A stretch of DNA of 64,000 nt from Ceratobasidium sp. AG-K (lineage: Eukaryota > Basidiomycota > Agaricomycetes > Cantharellales > Ceratobasidiaceae). How positions within the stretch are numbered: position 1 is the stretch's first letter; each line of letters opens with the position of its first letter. Positions 25,301-37,300 of this stretch are shown piece by piece. The DNA is taken from positions 3,038,001 to 3,102,000 of the forward strand of contig JAWNGF010000006.1 of assembly GCA_037039685.1 (NCBI GenBank), given 5' to 3'. The notes below the pieces were generated by a model. It saw nothing but the letters and a program-made list of their open reading frames with translations, did not search any database and was not told the origin of the DNA. Both the position numbers and the translations under genes were made by a program.

Positions 25301-26296
25301 CCATGGAGATCCGTGCGCATATAGATCCGTTGGTGGGACGCAATGGCGCGAATTCGGACACTCGTCATATTAAGCGACTTCAACCTCAACCTATGCAGTC
25401 GTTCGCCCAGATGCTAGCCATCCTGTGGTCGGATGTAGTAAAGCCGGTCCTTGATTTTCTCGGGTATAATGTAAGAGGGCTTCCTTAATAGGGCTCGCCA
25501 AAATCTAACAAGCTACGTAGCAAAAGTTACCGGTTGACGAATTACCGCATATATATTGGTGTACTACCGGACCTCTCTCCTTCCTTCCGCTTCATGCAGC
25601 TGGTTCTTACGATGGGTCACAGCTCAACCTCTTTGACCTTGCGGTATCATCGTACACGCCAACTCTGGGGGCTTTGGTAGCGGCAAGGCCCCTGGTATCG
25701 AGCTCCCACAGCGGAATCTTGGCGGTTGGCCAGGAGAACACCAAAGGCTTGGCGCCTCTACCCTGTACAACCATCGAACTTTCTCGTATCGGGGAGCAGG
25801 CCAGGGCCGCACGCTACCTACAGCTTGAGGGTGCGGATGCCACAGTTGCCGCCGTGTTGGATCAAATGGCGAGCCACGACTGGGTACACCTGGCTTGCCA
25901 TGCGACACAAAATGCTGGGACCCCGCTCAGAGCGCTTTCCATTTGCATGACGGAAATCTCACACTGGCGGCAATTACCAAGAAGGGGTTCAAAAACAGAG
26001 GTCTTGCATTTTTATCGGCATGTCAGACTGCGACGGGGTCAACAGCATTGCCGGACGAAGCAGTTCACCTGGCGGCGGGGATGTTAATGGCCGGTTACTC
26101 AACAGTAATTGCCACGATGTGGTCCATCCATGATGAGGATGCACCAGTAGTGGCCCAAGATGTTTACAGAGACCTACTCAAGCACGGAGATATGGACAGT
26201 AGGGGTGCAGCTAGGGCGCTCCACAAGGCCATTGAGAACCTGCGATACAAGGTTGACGAAACATCGTTCGAGCGTGGATACCCTTCGTGCATATAG
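22393..26296 (+). CDS. TPR-CHAT protein (caspase-HetF-associated with TPRs)
   Basis: Exon 1 is only MSQ plus one base (ATG 22393), splicing to ENLRIPRMAALG. The body is a long array of ~45-residue TPR-like units with the pattern LG..Y..RFERLG...DIDEAI......LTPDD (about 22500-24600). A linker follows, then a C-terminal CHAT peptidase-fold domain: GPLSFLPLHAAG, the catalytic-His segment WVHLACHATQN, and the catalytic-Cys segment LAFLSACQTATG followed by DEAVHLAAGMLMAGY and ATMWSIHDEDAP. Both dyad residues are present. CHAT belongs to clan CD with caspases and separases; fungal members are proposed death or immunity effectors. Reading-frame breaks lie near 22950, 23930 and 25910, the last between His and Cys. 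Flanking sequence stays perfectly family-like, so errors or very recent inactivation are both possible. No NACHT/NB-ARC domain is visible. Confidence 0.8.
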
Positions 26297-26818
26297 GCAT
26301 ATGACATCGCAATGGACGCAGGGAAACTTAGATTATGGATGTATCTCAAAATACCGTAGCACTTCCATGTATACTTTTGTACTCTAAATAACATAACTGA
26401 TATCGCCTTTGCTTGACGAGGCTGTGAATCCCCAAGGGATGGTTCCAATACAGAATATATTTCACGGATATGCTTTACACATAAGCTCATCGCGCAATCC
26501 TTCCGCCACCTGATTTCGTACATACAGTTTAGTATTAAACTGTATCCTTAACTGCCAATCATGTAACATAGGGCTTGGCCCCACTCCAACTACATATATG
26601 ATTTAAAAAAACTGCCAATCATCCGTGAACCGATGTGATTCTTACGCGCACGTACAGTAGGCTGGCCAAATGTTTACCTCGTTTGCAATTTCTGTCGACG
26701 TGGCGCTCGAGCGTTCAGCGCGAGGAAGCTAGTGCAATCCTTACACAGACATCGGTACAAATAAACCACAACTCCAATTAAATTCCAAATCAAATTTCAA
26801 AACGAAGGCATTATTAGC
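26297..26818. other. convergent 3' intergenic region
   Basis: This lies between the CHAT gene (+) and caspase-like gene A (-) and holds the 3' ends of both. It is AT-rich, with a near-palindrome CAGTTTAGTATTAAACTG near 26525 and a repeated AACTGCCAATCAT (about 26550 and 26610). No gene is seen. Confidence 0.5.
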
Positions 26819-29334
26819 CTAAACAGCGCTCAGACGAACGTTAATCCTAACGTCTACCACATCCCACTCCGGGCACTCGAAGAGTTCTTTATTGACCTCA
26901 AATGTGTATGGATCATCACCTCCTGAGGTGTATGTCCAGCTCCCCGGCTCCACAGGCATAAACACTTGACCCGGATCGTTGAGGTCAATTTCCAAGGTGA
27001 GAGGAGAATTAGGTGGTGGTTCGTCCGCACGTTGAGGCTCAACTTTGCATTCCTGTAGGGGCACACAGGCTCAACGGGGTCGGTTCTGGCAGCCAAACCA
27101 GCTGCTGACTTCTTCGCCTGATTCTCGGACACTTCGTACACGCCTTGAACCCCATCCGCAAACATATCCTCGCTTGACCCAATGTACCCAAGTTCCGCAA
27201 ACGGAGACGGTTGCGTCATGGAATCGAAATCTCCAGACGAGGTGGTTAAGAACAACCTCAGCCTGCCAGTGTCCTCGGTAACCCCAGGGTTCAACTGAAA
27301 TGATAGCGCGGGCATGTCATCGTCTTCGCATCCAATAGTCATGCACGCCGAGGTATCAAAGGATGCGTCGGCATCCTCGCTATAACTTCTAAGGAAAAGC
27401 GGGCCTGCGGGGTACTGTCAGCACTACCAAGATAGACAGAAGTAAAAAGGACCTACGGATTGACTGAGCGACGGAACTAAAGTAGAATGGATAAACAAAC
27501 AAGCGCCGAGATGACTTGTTCCTTATACGGATGCCATACGACTGCTCCACAGACGCAACGAGGGTTACAGAGCCGTCGTGATTCATGTTTTCGTCGTTGG
27601 GTTCCGATGGACTACCAGAATTAGTGCCACCAAGCTGGAAGAACTGGACCTCAATATCCTTTTCAAACGGCCTGGTATCTTGTGGGGAGAGCATACGGGT
27701 AACGTGCCAATTCCATTCGGCCATGGCAACCAGTACGGATCGCACTTCGTTCGCATCGGGAGCTATGGCATATGGTAGCCTGCATGGCTCGTCGTGTTCA
27801 GGGAGTCGAATTGCGAACGTAACGAGATTGCTATCAGTATCAAGGTCTAACAAGACATGGGCATCTTCAGAGTCAACCCAGGCTATAATCGGACCGACGA
27901 GAGGAGCAAGGGATGCATAAAGCACTTTTTCAAAATTCTCGCTGTAGCAGACGTTCAACTCGGAGCGATTCTCTGGTTCAGTTGATCGGGCATAGAAATT
28001 GACTGATGTTTCAGGATCGAAGCTGGGCGTTGAGGAGAATATGCCGAACGATTCCGTTGGATCCGGGCTCGAAAATGACCAGTCAGTTTCAATTATTGCA
28101 AGAGAAGGGTTATCGGGGCCGAGTGTGTTGACAGCATGGAGACTAAACTTGGATCCCGGCATGACACCCTGTGCAGGTCCGGCCTTGAGCATAACTTGCG
28201 TTGGGGAGCATACCATCGCCGGGATGAAAGAATGATGCGCGCCGGGCAACATGGCATTAAAGAAGAAGCGGGTAACGTTTGCACCCTCGCACACTGGAGC
28301 TTGTGGCCTTTGCGAAGTTCTTAGCGACATCTGTGACTACTGGGATACCATCACGCACCCTTCGGGTCCAAGACCGTCCCAGTCAAAGCTTGAAATGAAG
28401 TCCTTATAGGTAAGCGTATCGAGTTTGTGATTTCGGAGGATGCGCAAAAGTGCCGATGTAAAGTATCCCCCTCGACCTTTTGGCTTTTCATAGGCCTTTT
28501 GTCCGCTTTTGCAGGCAGCAAGGAGAACGTGAGAGTGCATCCCTCGCTCTTGCGATCGATTAGATTTGAGATCCGCTCCAGGGACTGAGAGATGAAGTAA
28601 ATCAGCCCCATCACCGGATCGCGTCAAAATATCGCTGTCGAGATGATCGGGAACGAGGGGTAGTGAATCGGGAGAAACATATCGAGCTCTGCCCAGATTT
28701 CGTCGATGCGAGGGATCCTTTGACCCGTGGTCTTCAGGCTCACGGCTACTGGGCAGCTCTACCGGGAAGGCCTCGGGCGAGGTACCACGGGTACTACTAG
28801 CAGAATGACAGCAATCGAAGATAACCGTCTATGGACATCAATGAGTAACCAGGCGCTATTATGTGCTATGGTACCTACAATGTTATTCCCTTTCTTTGCG
28901 GCCAGGTCGTAGAACAACGCAGACAGCGTGTAATCCGGTATAACGCAAATCTCGCGGCCCTTGCTGTCCAGTTTGCCAACGTCCTGAGGCACAATGCATT
29001 GAGTTTTGGACCCCTCGACCATTCGTCTATTCGGAACAGTTACTTCGCTGCCGTGGCCTGCGTAGTAGATGAGGATGGGATCCAGATGATCAATGCTAGG
29101 ATCATCCCTTAGAGCGAGGAGTGCCTCTATGATGGCCGAACGTGTGGCCTGCTTGTTGCGAAGGTTTTTGATTTGGTTTGGGGGAATTTGAAGGTCCACT
29201 CGTAGATACTGGTCTATGGAGTCTGCATCCACCACAGCGCCTGTTAGCCTTGTGATACTCTCATAGTCGTTGATCCCGATGACGAGAGCGCGCAGCGATG
29301 TGATTGATTTCATAGCTGGAGAAGGTGAGTCCAT
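26819..29334 (-). CDS. caspase-like (C14-type) peptidase, paralogue A
   Basis: The N-terminal caspase-like p20 domain starts almost at once: SLRALVIGINDYES, catalytic-His motif ILIYYAGHGSEV, TQCIVPQDVG, IPDYTLSALF. A 50-nt intron (28829-28878) precedes the exon with the catalytic-Cys motif TVIFDCCHSAS, then HVLLAACKSGQKAYE and GRGGYFTSALLRIL. The middle region opens with PVCEGANVTRFFFNA and has the family pattern of a long beta-rich domain ending in YGIRIRNKSSRRLFVYPFYFS. The C-terminus (27340-26819) is shorter and more diverged than in paralogues B, C and D: it keeps FLTTSSGDFDSMTQPSPF but not the final aromatic FW. A frame change near 27060 can be explained by an intron ending in TACAG. Both dyad residues are intact. 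The gene probably encodes a cytosolic cysteine peptidase related to metacaspases. Confidence 0.78.
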
Positions 29335-30421
29335 GGCGGGTGAGCGCGAAAGCAGTAGACACGAGTAAGTGCGCGTACGAGCGAAAAGGTGCTCTTATAA
29401 ATATTAGCATCAACTGGCGCTGGTTACTTCGCCGACAGCCTTTCCCCAATGAGTGGGACAAGGCAACCATGTCTTCGAGGAAAAACACAATCTGATGAGG
29501 AGCTGGGAAACCAGGCACAGGTCGTACATCTTTGAGTGGTCGGCTGGAGAGAAATTCTCCGGCTCTGGTGGCCGCTGACGGTAACTTTGCTCCGTTGAGC
29601 GCTTATCGCACATGCAGTGCACGCCACCGTCGAGGGGTGCAGGCGATTTGCAATTCAAGAGGCGCTCGGCTACTGCACGTCGCCGCATGACCACAACTTG
29701 TAGAACGGGATATCTCCCCTTTCTTCTCTTGCTACAAGCTGCAAACGCCGTGTACCTTCATGGTCTGAAAAAAATATCAGTTTTTTCAGGGCAACTATGC
29801 GAGCCGCTTCTCAATCGTCGGTTGTTGGTGAGTATTGAATCCATTTACTTCAGCTCTACGATGGGAGCTCCTCAACTAGCCCTCCCGTTTCACGACTCGT
29901 ATCAGTCCTTCAGCGAAGCATTGGGCGGAAAAAATGTGACTAGCGGATCTTCCCCGTTAAGCGTATCAACACACCCAGTCATTTGGCTAGCCACGCAACG
30001 AAGCAATCGGACCTAGCCTTACCACGCCATTACCACGCCATTAGCGAATACAGGTTCACCCCGGAGCGGACCAGTGTCGCTTCTCTGGGGGAGGCTGAAG
30101 TAAAGTCGCACGCAGCGCTCGAGCGATGCACCCAGTATGACCACGTGAACATCGCATGACTCCCGGTCAATCGTCTGGTACGTCTACTAGGCAGCATAGA
30201 TTTGCAGAGTGATGTGCCAGTACGCCGTTCAGGATGATGAGAAAAGTCGCCCCGTAAGTCTGTGGTTCCGCGTTAATGTATTGTTGTGTACATACGCGTT
30301 AGTGATTTTAGGCCAATGGCCAGAAATCCGAGATTCCAAGAGGAGGAATTGAAGAATACCAACGATAGTGTGGTCATAAGAATGAATAATTGCCACAACG
30401 GGTCTGCTACAAATTACTATC
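29335..30421. other. intergenic region between caspase-like genes A and B
   Basis: About 1.1 kb containing the upstream region of gene A and the 3' flank of gene B (both on the minus strand). Short frames here (for example 29410-29694) have no recognisable motif. A small tandem, ACCACGCCATT twice, lies near 30020-30043. Confidence 0.4.
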
Positions 30422-33180
30422 CTACCAGATCACAACGATGCACCATCAACAATATTTTTCCACTTCACGCCTTTTACCAGAGCGACGATTCGGAAACTGT
30501 CCCCGACCTCAGCATGTTGCCAAATAGGATGTTCCCGAGTAAAAATTTGCCCATCAATCATATATGAGCCTTTATCACACTGATTCGTGTGACTTTCCAC
30601 AGTGAGATCATTACCATCTTCGTCCGACTTGAGACACTCGTCCTTATCCAGAAGTGAAATTTCGAACCAAGTCTTGCCTGGTCGCTACAGAACCAAGTGA
30701 GTGAGTGAGTGAGATAACAAAGATAAAATCAAGCGCATACATTTGGGCTTTCCTCCCGCGACAGAGTACGAAGTTTCATAAATTTAGCTTTCGATATTAT
30801 TTCTGCAGTGAGGGGAGGAGTCACAAATAGTTCTTGGTCCTGCATCTTCGGTCCCCTGCAGGAGACGGAGATCGGCTCCTGATTGTCCGATCCTTTTCTC
30901 AAGAGGGGGTGCTGCTCGGTATGTTCGCTCGGGTTCTGTAGATCCTCCGGTCGCATGCAGTCACGCTGGACGACTGTCAGGGAGATGGTATCCCAAAATT
31001 GACGATCCGATATCGGGCTTGCTACCTTGGAACTGTCCTGATTGCGGCTATTGTCGTAAAATGGACTCTTCAGCTCCAACGAATCAAAATTTGTGTGCTG
31101 AGTCGATAAGAAGGCTTTGTAGATTCCGACATCGAGCTTGTACCCCACGGGAAGGAAGTGATGAATAGCTTGGGAGCCACCCGAACCATAACCAACCGTC
31201 AACACGTTTCCCTGATTCGCTGACCCCAGTGAGGGGTTAGCTTTCGGCAAGGAAGGATCCACAAACCCGGCGGAATTGGGAGCTACTTTTAGGTATTGCG
31301 GTGCTGCAGGGGGAATTAGAAAGAAAAAAAAGAGCAAAATTGTTCTCTGGGACTTTTGGCGCTCACTTATGGATTGATCCCAGATAGAGAAATAGAAAGT
31401 GTATGCATAGAGGTCCCGTCCGCAGTTGTTGGTGATCCTAAGTCCATAGTGTGCCCCGACCGAGTCGACCACGATATTGGCTACGCCTCCCTTGTTAAGA
31501 TCTTCTCCAGTGGTGGGGATTAAGACAGCCACTTTCTCGTTGTCCAATTGTTCTCGTCGCTTCAGCTCCAAAAACTCCAGCTTGACGTTAGACTCTAGAG
31601 GGCGCGTCACGGGGGTACGCCGTAGGTGCCAACTCCAACGCGCAAGACCACGAAGTACCTGTGTGAGATTCTCGGCATTGATTGGGACAGTGTGGCTCAA
31701 GGCGTCAAAGCCGTACTCAATCGCCGTTCGTTCCTTGATCCTGAAGGTGGCACACTGTCTGCCATTTTCGACCTTGGCTCCGACCACCAGGTGTGCTTGA
31801 TGCTCCTCCACGGGGTGAAGCACAAAGCCATCTCCGGCACCAACAAACATGCCAGCCCATTTATCGTCATCTTCCATTGACGCAAGGAACTCTGGAGTGC
31901 AATACACACCGAGGGCTTCTTGACTGCCATAGCTAACCTGTCGAGCGCAAGGATACATGGGCATCTGGAATGTCGGAATACTGAGAAGGGACCTGAAAGC
32001 CTCGACGCTTTCGACAAGGAGATCGCCAAGAGAGACCTTCTGATCATCGACTTGATCCGAGTCATGTATACTATAGATGCTCCCGGGACAAATCCCTTGA
32101 GCCGCGCCAGCTTCAATATAATACCTCTGCGGGACAGAACGATCCGCTGAAATTATGGAACCCTTTGTCGTAGCGGCCGAGGCATGTCACAGACCACCGG
32201 TAAGAAAGAATTACTGGGGGCGGGAAGATTGCCGTTGAAGAGAATGCGATTGATATTATCCCCCTCGCAAACTGGGTTCTGAGGACTGGTACACAGGAAC
32301 AAACCGTTAGAAACGGGGGATTGCATGGTGGGACGACTCACTTGCTTGTAGGAAGTTTATTAATCCTCCTCATCAACCCCTGGTAGGTCATACTATCGAT
32401 ATTTATCCTACGAAGGCAGTCAAGGAGAGCCAGGGTAAAATAACCTCGCTTGACTGCGCCATTCTCGTAGGCCCGTTCAGCGTGAGCACAAGCGGCGATG
32501 AGCACATGCGACCCCATCGCTTGCCCAATGAAGCCATTCGTTGCGTAGGATCTTGGCCAGGGGTGATAATCTGAGCGTCAACGCCAGCGGGTAGAGGAGG
32601 GAGATCGTTCGATTCGACAGCTCGTGCAATCTCCTCGTCATCACGGGCGCCACCAGCAGAGTGACAGCAGTCAAAGATAACGGTCTAGGAGGCAGTGAGT
32701 ACGTTGGAAAAGGAGAATTCAACTACGCACAATATTATTGCCTTTCTCATGAGCGATAATATTGAGGATGGCACCAATAGTGAAGTCGGGGATGGGAGCG
32801 GCACCCTCGATTGTTTCAACCCAGTTCCTGACTTGCCGACGTCCTGCGGGAGAAGGCATTGAATCGTGGCACCGTAGTCGGAGCGATCCGGCGGCGCTGA
32901 AATCTCTGCGCCGTGACCCGAGTAATAAATTACGATAGGAGATCCCTTGACAATTTTCTCGTTTTTGCTTAGGCTAATCAAAGCATTAATAATCTTATCT
33001 CGGGTAGCTCCACCGTTCTCCAACATGAGTACGTTTTCCCTCCGGGACGCTCAAATCTTGTGTAAAATATTTCACGACTTCCTTCATATCGTTTACTGCT
33101 CCTCTAAGTTTGTTTTGGTGCTCATAATCGTCGATCCCAATAGCAAGCACATGAACCGACGATGCAGCATCCCTAGTCAA
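30422..33180 (-). pseudogene. caspase-like paralogue B, frame-broken
   Basis: All parts of the family are present in order: VHVLAIGIDDYEHQNKL, LENGGATRDKIINAL, His motif IVIYYSGHGAEI, intron, Cys motif TVIFDCCHSAGG, NPVCEGDNINRILFN, YYIEAGAAQGICPGS, the conserved YGLRITNNCGRDLYAYTF, VGYGSGGSQ, DVGIYKAFLSTQHTNFDS, and a last exon with HPIWQHAEVGDSFRI. The reading frame is broken near 33043 (one extra A), 32828 (one base missing), about 32545, about 32190 and near the end (30433). The first two would leave the His-containing segment out of frame. Splice sites are good and there are few substitutions, so decay is recent or the breaks are sequence errors. I list it as a pseudogene because five breaks fall in one gene. 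Confidence 0.7.
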
Positions 33181-34307
33181 GAGGTTAAATACGAAATCCT
33201 CGGATACTCGGAAATAGAACTTCTCACTTTATTCCCAGGACCTTTGTGCTCGAATCGATGCTCGTTTTCGCTATGGCAGGCTGGACATCAGGTGCGGTTT
33301 CAAGGCTGGTCTGAGCACTTGGCTAGTCCAAGTAGGCGAGGATATTAGTACAAACTAAGGTTGAGAGAAAAATGTTACATTTTTGCCGCAAAGAGAGGGA
33401 ACCATTGAGGTAGCGCTGACATAGTGAAATGTAAAGCTGTGGTCGAGAGGAGCATGTAAAAGTAAGTTGGGTCGATCCCAGTATTGATATACCCCACGCC
33501 CATGTGTCTCGATTATGTATGCTCATGCCATCACTACTAAACTATGACCCACATGATTGGGAAAGTACACAATTTTATGATGGCAAGTCAATGACCCACT
33601 GGTTGAAATTGAGATTTCTAAATGGGGCCGCGTCTACCCGGGATCCTGGTAGCCGGGCGCTTATTTCCTTGCCGTCCGAGTGGCGAAGAACTTGCGACCT
33701 GATGAGCGCTTTCAGCTAGGCTTTGCATAGCCGCACTTCTTCAGATGAACTCAAGCTTTGAATCTCCGTCGCTTATTATAACAGGGCGATCGGGATGGAT
33801 TAATATTGCGAGGTCTGTGCTTGGTCAGTACATATTTTCTGGGTGGCCCTAGGAACGAGGCTCAGCAACCCGAGGGCGGTGAATAGACGCAGCACTACAA
33901 TCTGCCAACACTTCATTCACTTCGCCCAAAGATGTGGTTAGTGTAAGATTCTGGGTATGCCCTTGGGAACTAGGCCTCTGATGCCTCCACAGCGCCCCCC
34001 TGGTACACCACCCGCCGAACGTCGCGCCAAAGAATTCAAATCTCTAATTATAAACACTAGAAGCTAACACTAGTTGGGAGCACCCCGGGGACCTGGGGCT
34101 GGGTACCGATCCCTCCCGTCGGGTGCCACATTGCAGTGGTTTCGGAGGCGTTCCTAAGGCACAGGGGATTTTGCAGAGGTTAACTTGTCAGCCATTACTC
34201 GGCTCCGAAACGCCTGAGTCTTCCTAAACGCGCGTTCGAGTCGTCAGGCGTCTATTTTACCTCCCAGGTCGCGCCCTCTGCTCGCGGACGTTGTGTGCAA
34301 TACTACC
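33181..34307. other. intergenic stretch, nothing recognised
   Basis: About 1.1 kb with only short unrelated frames. It contains the upstream regions of caspase-like gene B (-) and the DUF6535 gene (+). No repeat or regulatory motif stands out. Confidence 0.4.
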
Positions 34308-37300
34308 ATGGCTGATCGCAATGAGTCGCTCGGCGACTCTATCAAAACCAAACAGCAAGAACGGCAAAGCAACCCAAACGGGGATCCGCAGGCTACGGAA
34401 CGTAGTGGTACAAAAGATGTAAGTAGCTGGTTCCAATAAAACCAGCCTTACCACCCAAGAATCGAGAATGGAATCAGCTGTGCCCTAATTCGACCTTTTC
34501 AGTCCGAAGTTATTCTGTTGCCAGCTCGAGATGTGGTGCCTGGTTTGCCCGATGTTGACCCTCAGGCTGCACCCAATCCTCAGATCAAGTATGAAGCCAG
34601 TGGGTGGTTCATTTCTGTTTTAGATTCATGATTAATATTTGAAACTCTAGACGCACCTCAATTAGTCAACGCATTGGCGGAGTTCGACGAATATGGTACC
34701 GAACTCCGCAAAGACGCAAGAGTCTGGAAGGTCTATGTGGAAGAAGCGGACAAATATGACAAGGAACTTGTTACAGGGTGGAAGGAGTAAGCTCCGAGTA
34801 TACCGTTGAACTCCTTTGTGTTTTGACATTGCTCCTGTGGCTATCTAGCTCCATAGACATGACTCTGAGTAAGTGCTTTGATTAGTCGTACGTTGAATGA
34901 TAGCTGATGCTTTCAAAGTATTTGTAAGTATGATGGGCCTTTACCCGGATCATGAGCCATAACACCAATGTCTCCCCTTAGGCGGCCCTCTTCTCAGCGA
35001 TAGCAGCTGCGTAGGCCGATGTTAGACTGTTTTCCAAGTATGCAAACGCTGATTGAAATTATTCTATTCCAGGTTCTTGATTGAGAGCTCGAAAAAGCTT
35101 CAGCAGGACTCGGCCGACATCACAGCGCAAACACTGATCATGATATCTCAAACTTTGTTGAAGCTGGTCAATGATACGCATTTGCCTGAACCGGCGTCCC
35201 CGCCTCTAGGTAATTACACAGGATTCAAGGCAACTAACACTGCTGTATGGGTCAATACCCTTTGGTATTTGTCTCTAAGCCTCAGTCTTGCCACCGCATT
35301 TCTCGGCGTACTTGCAAAAGAATGGTGCCACTCGTTCTTAACTAGTCGGACTGGAGATCCTTACGGACAAAGTGAGCGGCGCCAACGGAAATGGAACATG
35401 ATCAAGCGCTGGAAAATGCCAGAGCTCCTGGCGCTCCTTCCATCTTTGGTTCATACAGCACTCTGTGGGTGTTTTATTATGACTAAGACATTTCCATAAC
35501 TGATCCCCGCTTGGTCGGCCAGTTTTGTTCACTCTAGGTTTGTGCATATATTTATGGGATATGCATATCGTTGTTTCAATACCGGTGGTATGCGTGTCCT
35601 GCATCACCTTTGGATTTTACATATGGTCCAGTCTGTCCGCCTGTATGGTCGACTACTTTCCCTATCCAACCGTAATATCTAGGACGTACCGCACCGAATG
35701 GGTGCAACGGGTAGTTACAAGGTTAAAGGGTCCAACCTGGCTAGTGTTTTCGATTTTGCGGTCTTTATTACAAGCTCTAGCGTTATGCCCACTATATATC
35801 GGCGTATATCTAGCTCCGCTTACAGTCCTGACCATAGTCAAAGTGATATATCCCATTGTATGTACGTGCTGCTCTGCATTGCAATCACCCCAGCAACTCT
35901 CCTCTCCCTGCTCATTACTCTCTTGGATATTGTCCCCCGTTTGATCACACATATCGAGCCGCCGGCACGAGAGTTTCCTGACTTGCGTCGTGGCGACATT
36001 GGTACCAAGAATATCCTACAGATTCTCCTACAGGCGGTACACTTTTGCGTTATTTGGAAACCGGCGCTCCTGGCGCATACCTTTCTTGAATGGGTGATGA
36101 CGGAAGTGACTCTAGCGGTGGCATACGTATACGAAGGGGGGCTATATAATGCACATCAACAAGTACGGGAGTCGGGAGAAAGATGGGCGCGGAGGTGGTT
36201 TCGCGAGCGGATGCATGAGCAGGTGCTACGGTGCGTGCGTGAGTGGATATCGCCGGCGCGGGACTGGGTGCATCGGTTAGAGCGCAACTTAGCGGAGAAA
36301 TTCCTGTGGGGACTGCTTTGGAACCCCAAAATAGTCTCTGGGGAAGGAAGCCCTGGCCACTCGAGCCTCACTGACGTAACTAGTCAAGCCTTGAGCTGGT
36401 TAATCAAAAATTGCGAGACGCCACAGTCTGTCGATGTAGCCCTGCAATCAATCGCCGGAGCCAACGAGCAGATTTCGCGCGGGCCTCTTCTGGAATGCCA
36501 GGCTACATTGCAGATTCTACGCCGCCTCGCTTCAAGCAAGTTGTACAGAGAACCAGCCCCCAGGAGGAAAACGATTATAACACTCTACTCTCGGGCGCTC
36601 TCGTTTTTGGGCGGACCCATGGATTCTGAATTGACGGTGAATCAACAAAGCACGAGAAGCGAGCTGGAGGTTCTGATATGGGACCTACAGACAGAAATGG
36701 AAAGGTGAGCGTGATAGACGACAATCGGTTTCAGAACGAAGTGACATTCCCTCGTTTCCCCAGGAATGTAGCGGATCTAGTCACAGATGGCTACTTCGAG
36801 CCAACCCAAGACAATCTTGATGCACTTCGGATCGGCAGCACCGCAGCATCAAAAACCCTCAAAATACTCAAAAATGCCCATTATTCTGGTACCCGGATCG
36901 ATCAAATCTTGAGCTCAATTATTAGATTACTAGAGCCAACCATATTCCTCCACCAGGCGGCCCTGCTGTCGCTAGTTCATGCCGCCATCCTGGTCTCGCT
37001 ATTTTCTCCTACAGACGCCATAGGATCTCCTCTGGCAATCCTCTGCACCAGGCTTGTTTGCAAAGATCCCATTGGTCGACACCATTTCGTTCATCACCAC
37101 TTCGCGCCTGCTCTTGGCGAATCGGCCCCGCCATTAACAATTAACTTCGCTATTGTATGCGCCTTATTATGCGACACATATGCGGAGCGGGATCGAATGA
37201 GTCGACCGGATGGCTTTTCTTGGTCGACGATGGTTATTCGAAAGCTTCTTCAGATATACTCCTACAAAGCGGATGTTTTGGAGAAAGCTTCTGTGATTGG

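Noticed and set aside
22393..26296. An NLR (NACHT or NB-ARC) protein
   Set aside because: No P-loop or NACHT/NB-ARC motif precedes the CHAT domain; the N-terminal part is wholly TPR-like repeats.
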